NCBI GenBank assembly: GCA_022712815.1 | Contig: JAFLJW010000123.1 | Span: forward strand, 1 to 5,536 | Origin: Pseudodesulfovibrio sp. | GTDB taxonomy: Bacteria > Desulfobacterota > Desulfovibrionia > Desulfovibrionales > Desulfovibrionaceae | Length of the DNA stretch: 5,536 bases | Direction: 5' to 3' | Part shown: one piece after another, positions 5,364 through 5,536 of the stretch | How the letters are laid out: each line of letters starts with the position of its first letter | How positions within the stretch are numbered: position 1 is the first letter of the stretch | The notes under the pieces: model-generated | Databases searched by the model: none | Told to the model about the DNA's origin: nothing | The model's input: only the letters and a program-made list of their open reading frames with translations | Program-made: the position numbers and the translations under genes

Positions 5364-5425
5364 CATCCTGCCCATAACTCCGGGTGGTCTGTATCGGTAC
5401 AGACTCCTTAATGGACCGCAGGATG
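5364..5425 (+). promoter_or_regulatory. Structured rpsB 5' leader, candidate ribosomal protein S2 autoregulatory site
   Basis: CATCCTGC (5364-5371) pairs perfectly with GCAGGATG (5418-5425). Directly inside, CCAT (5372-5375) pairs with ATGG (5411-5414) across a 3-base bulge (ACC). GTCTGTA (5387-5393) pairs with TACAGAC (5398-5404) with a TCGG loop. An asymmetric internal loop (5376-5386 and 5405-5410) lies between, of the kind ribosomal proteins recognise. The element ends 12 bases before the rpsB ribosome binding site. Autoregulation of rpsB-tsf by S2 through the 5' leader is established in gammaproteobacteria. That this element has the same role is inference from position and structure. Confidence 0.5.
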
Positions 5426-5437
5426 GACGAAAAACCC

Positions 5438-5442
5438 AGGAG
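5438..5442 (+). promoter_or_regulatory. rpsB ribosome binding site
   Basis: AGGAG lies 6 bases before the ATG at 5449. It is a strong site with ideal spacing and supports the rpsB start. Confidence 0.85.
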
Positions 5443-5448
5443 ATTATC

Positions 5449-5536
5449 ATGGCTTATGTTACTATGAAGCAGATGCTAGAGACAGGTGTTCACTTCGGCC
5501 ACCAAACCCGCCGCTGGAATCCCAAAATGCGTCCCT
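5449..5536 (+). CDS. rpsB: 30S ribosomal protein S2, N-terminal fragment (cut by window end)
   Basis: The 29 visible residues begin MAYVTMKQMLETGVHFGHQ and continue with TRRWNPKMRP. The 'LLEAGVHFGHQTRRWNPKM' type signature at the N-terminus of bacterial S2 is unmistakable. S2 binds late to the 30S head and is needed for binding of S1. Elongation factor Ts (tsf) is the usual next gene and would lie beyond the window. The start is set by the AGGAG site and matches the family start. Expression is probably controlled through the structured leader upstream. Confidence 0.98.
   Translation, partial: MAYVTMKQMLETGVHFGHQTRRWNPKMRP

Noticed and set aside
5138..5411. Short open frames on both strands in the gap before rpsB
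   Set aside because: They overlap the strongly self-complementary RNA structures, and their translations have no recognisable features. The base pairing explains the region better.

Overview
The window looks like chromosome from a sulfate-reducing deltaproteobacterium of the Desulfovibrio/Pseudodesulfovibrio type. This is inferred from the rpsB N-terminus at the right edge, from a ParB-like gene coupled to a non-sporulation homologue of spore photoproduct lyase, and from the moderately GC-rich coding DNA with AT-rich intergenic regions. No mobile element, CRISPR array, tRNA or rRNA gene was seen.

Left block (1-1818, + strand): the 3' part of a ParB-like gene, already open at base 3, runs with an 8-base overlap into a radical SAM gene of the spore-photoproduct-lyase (SPL) family. 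The [4Fe-4S]-binding CxxxCxxC motif is intact. By alignment from memory, the cysteine that donates the hydrogen atom in true SPL is replaced by Glu, so the activity is probably not classical spore photoproduct repair. A hairpin-rich spacer (1819-1959) separates this block from a convergent operon.

Middle block (1960-3182, - strand): two exported proteins are encoded as a tightly coupled pair (TGATG stop/start overlap). The first is a DUF4198 (NikK-like) periplasmic protein. The second is a small protein with a carboxypeptidase-regulatory-like fold and a C-terminal membrane anchor (NikL-like). Both would carry His at or next to the mature N-terminus, which suggests periplasmic metal capture, but no transporter gene lies beside them in the window. 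Upstream (3183-3505) is an AT-rich divergent intergenic region with a consensus TTGACA box, a direct repeat and a 7-bp dyad.

Right block (3506-5536, + strand): a 534-residue protein with a helical/TPR N-terminal half and a family 2 glycosyltransferase C-terminal half. It is followed by 338 bases without a protein gene that end in the start of rpsB (ribosomal protein S2). That gap is not empty. It holds a long, multiply closed RNA fold (about 5177-5309) whose shape recalls 6S RNA, then a short perfect dyad, then a second nested stem structure (5364-5425) directly ahead of the rpsB ribosome binding site, which is a candidate S2 autoregulatory leader. The most rewarding places for follow-up are this RNA-rich gap, the altered SPL homologue with its ParB-like partner, and the orphan NikK/NikL-like pair.
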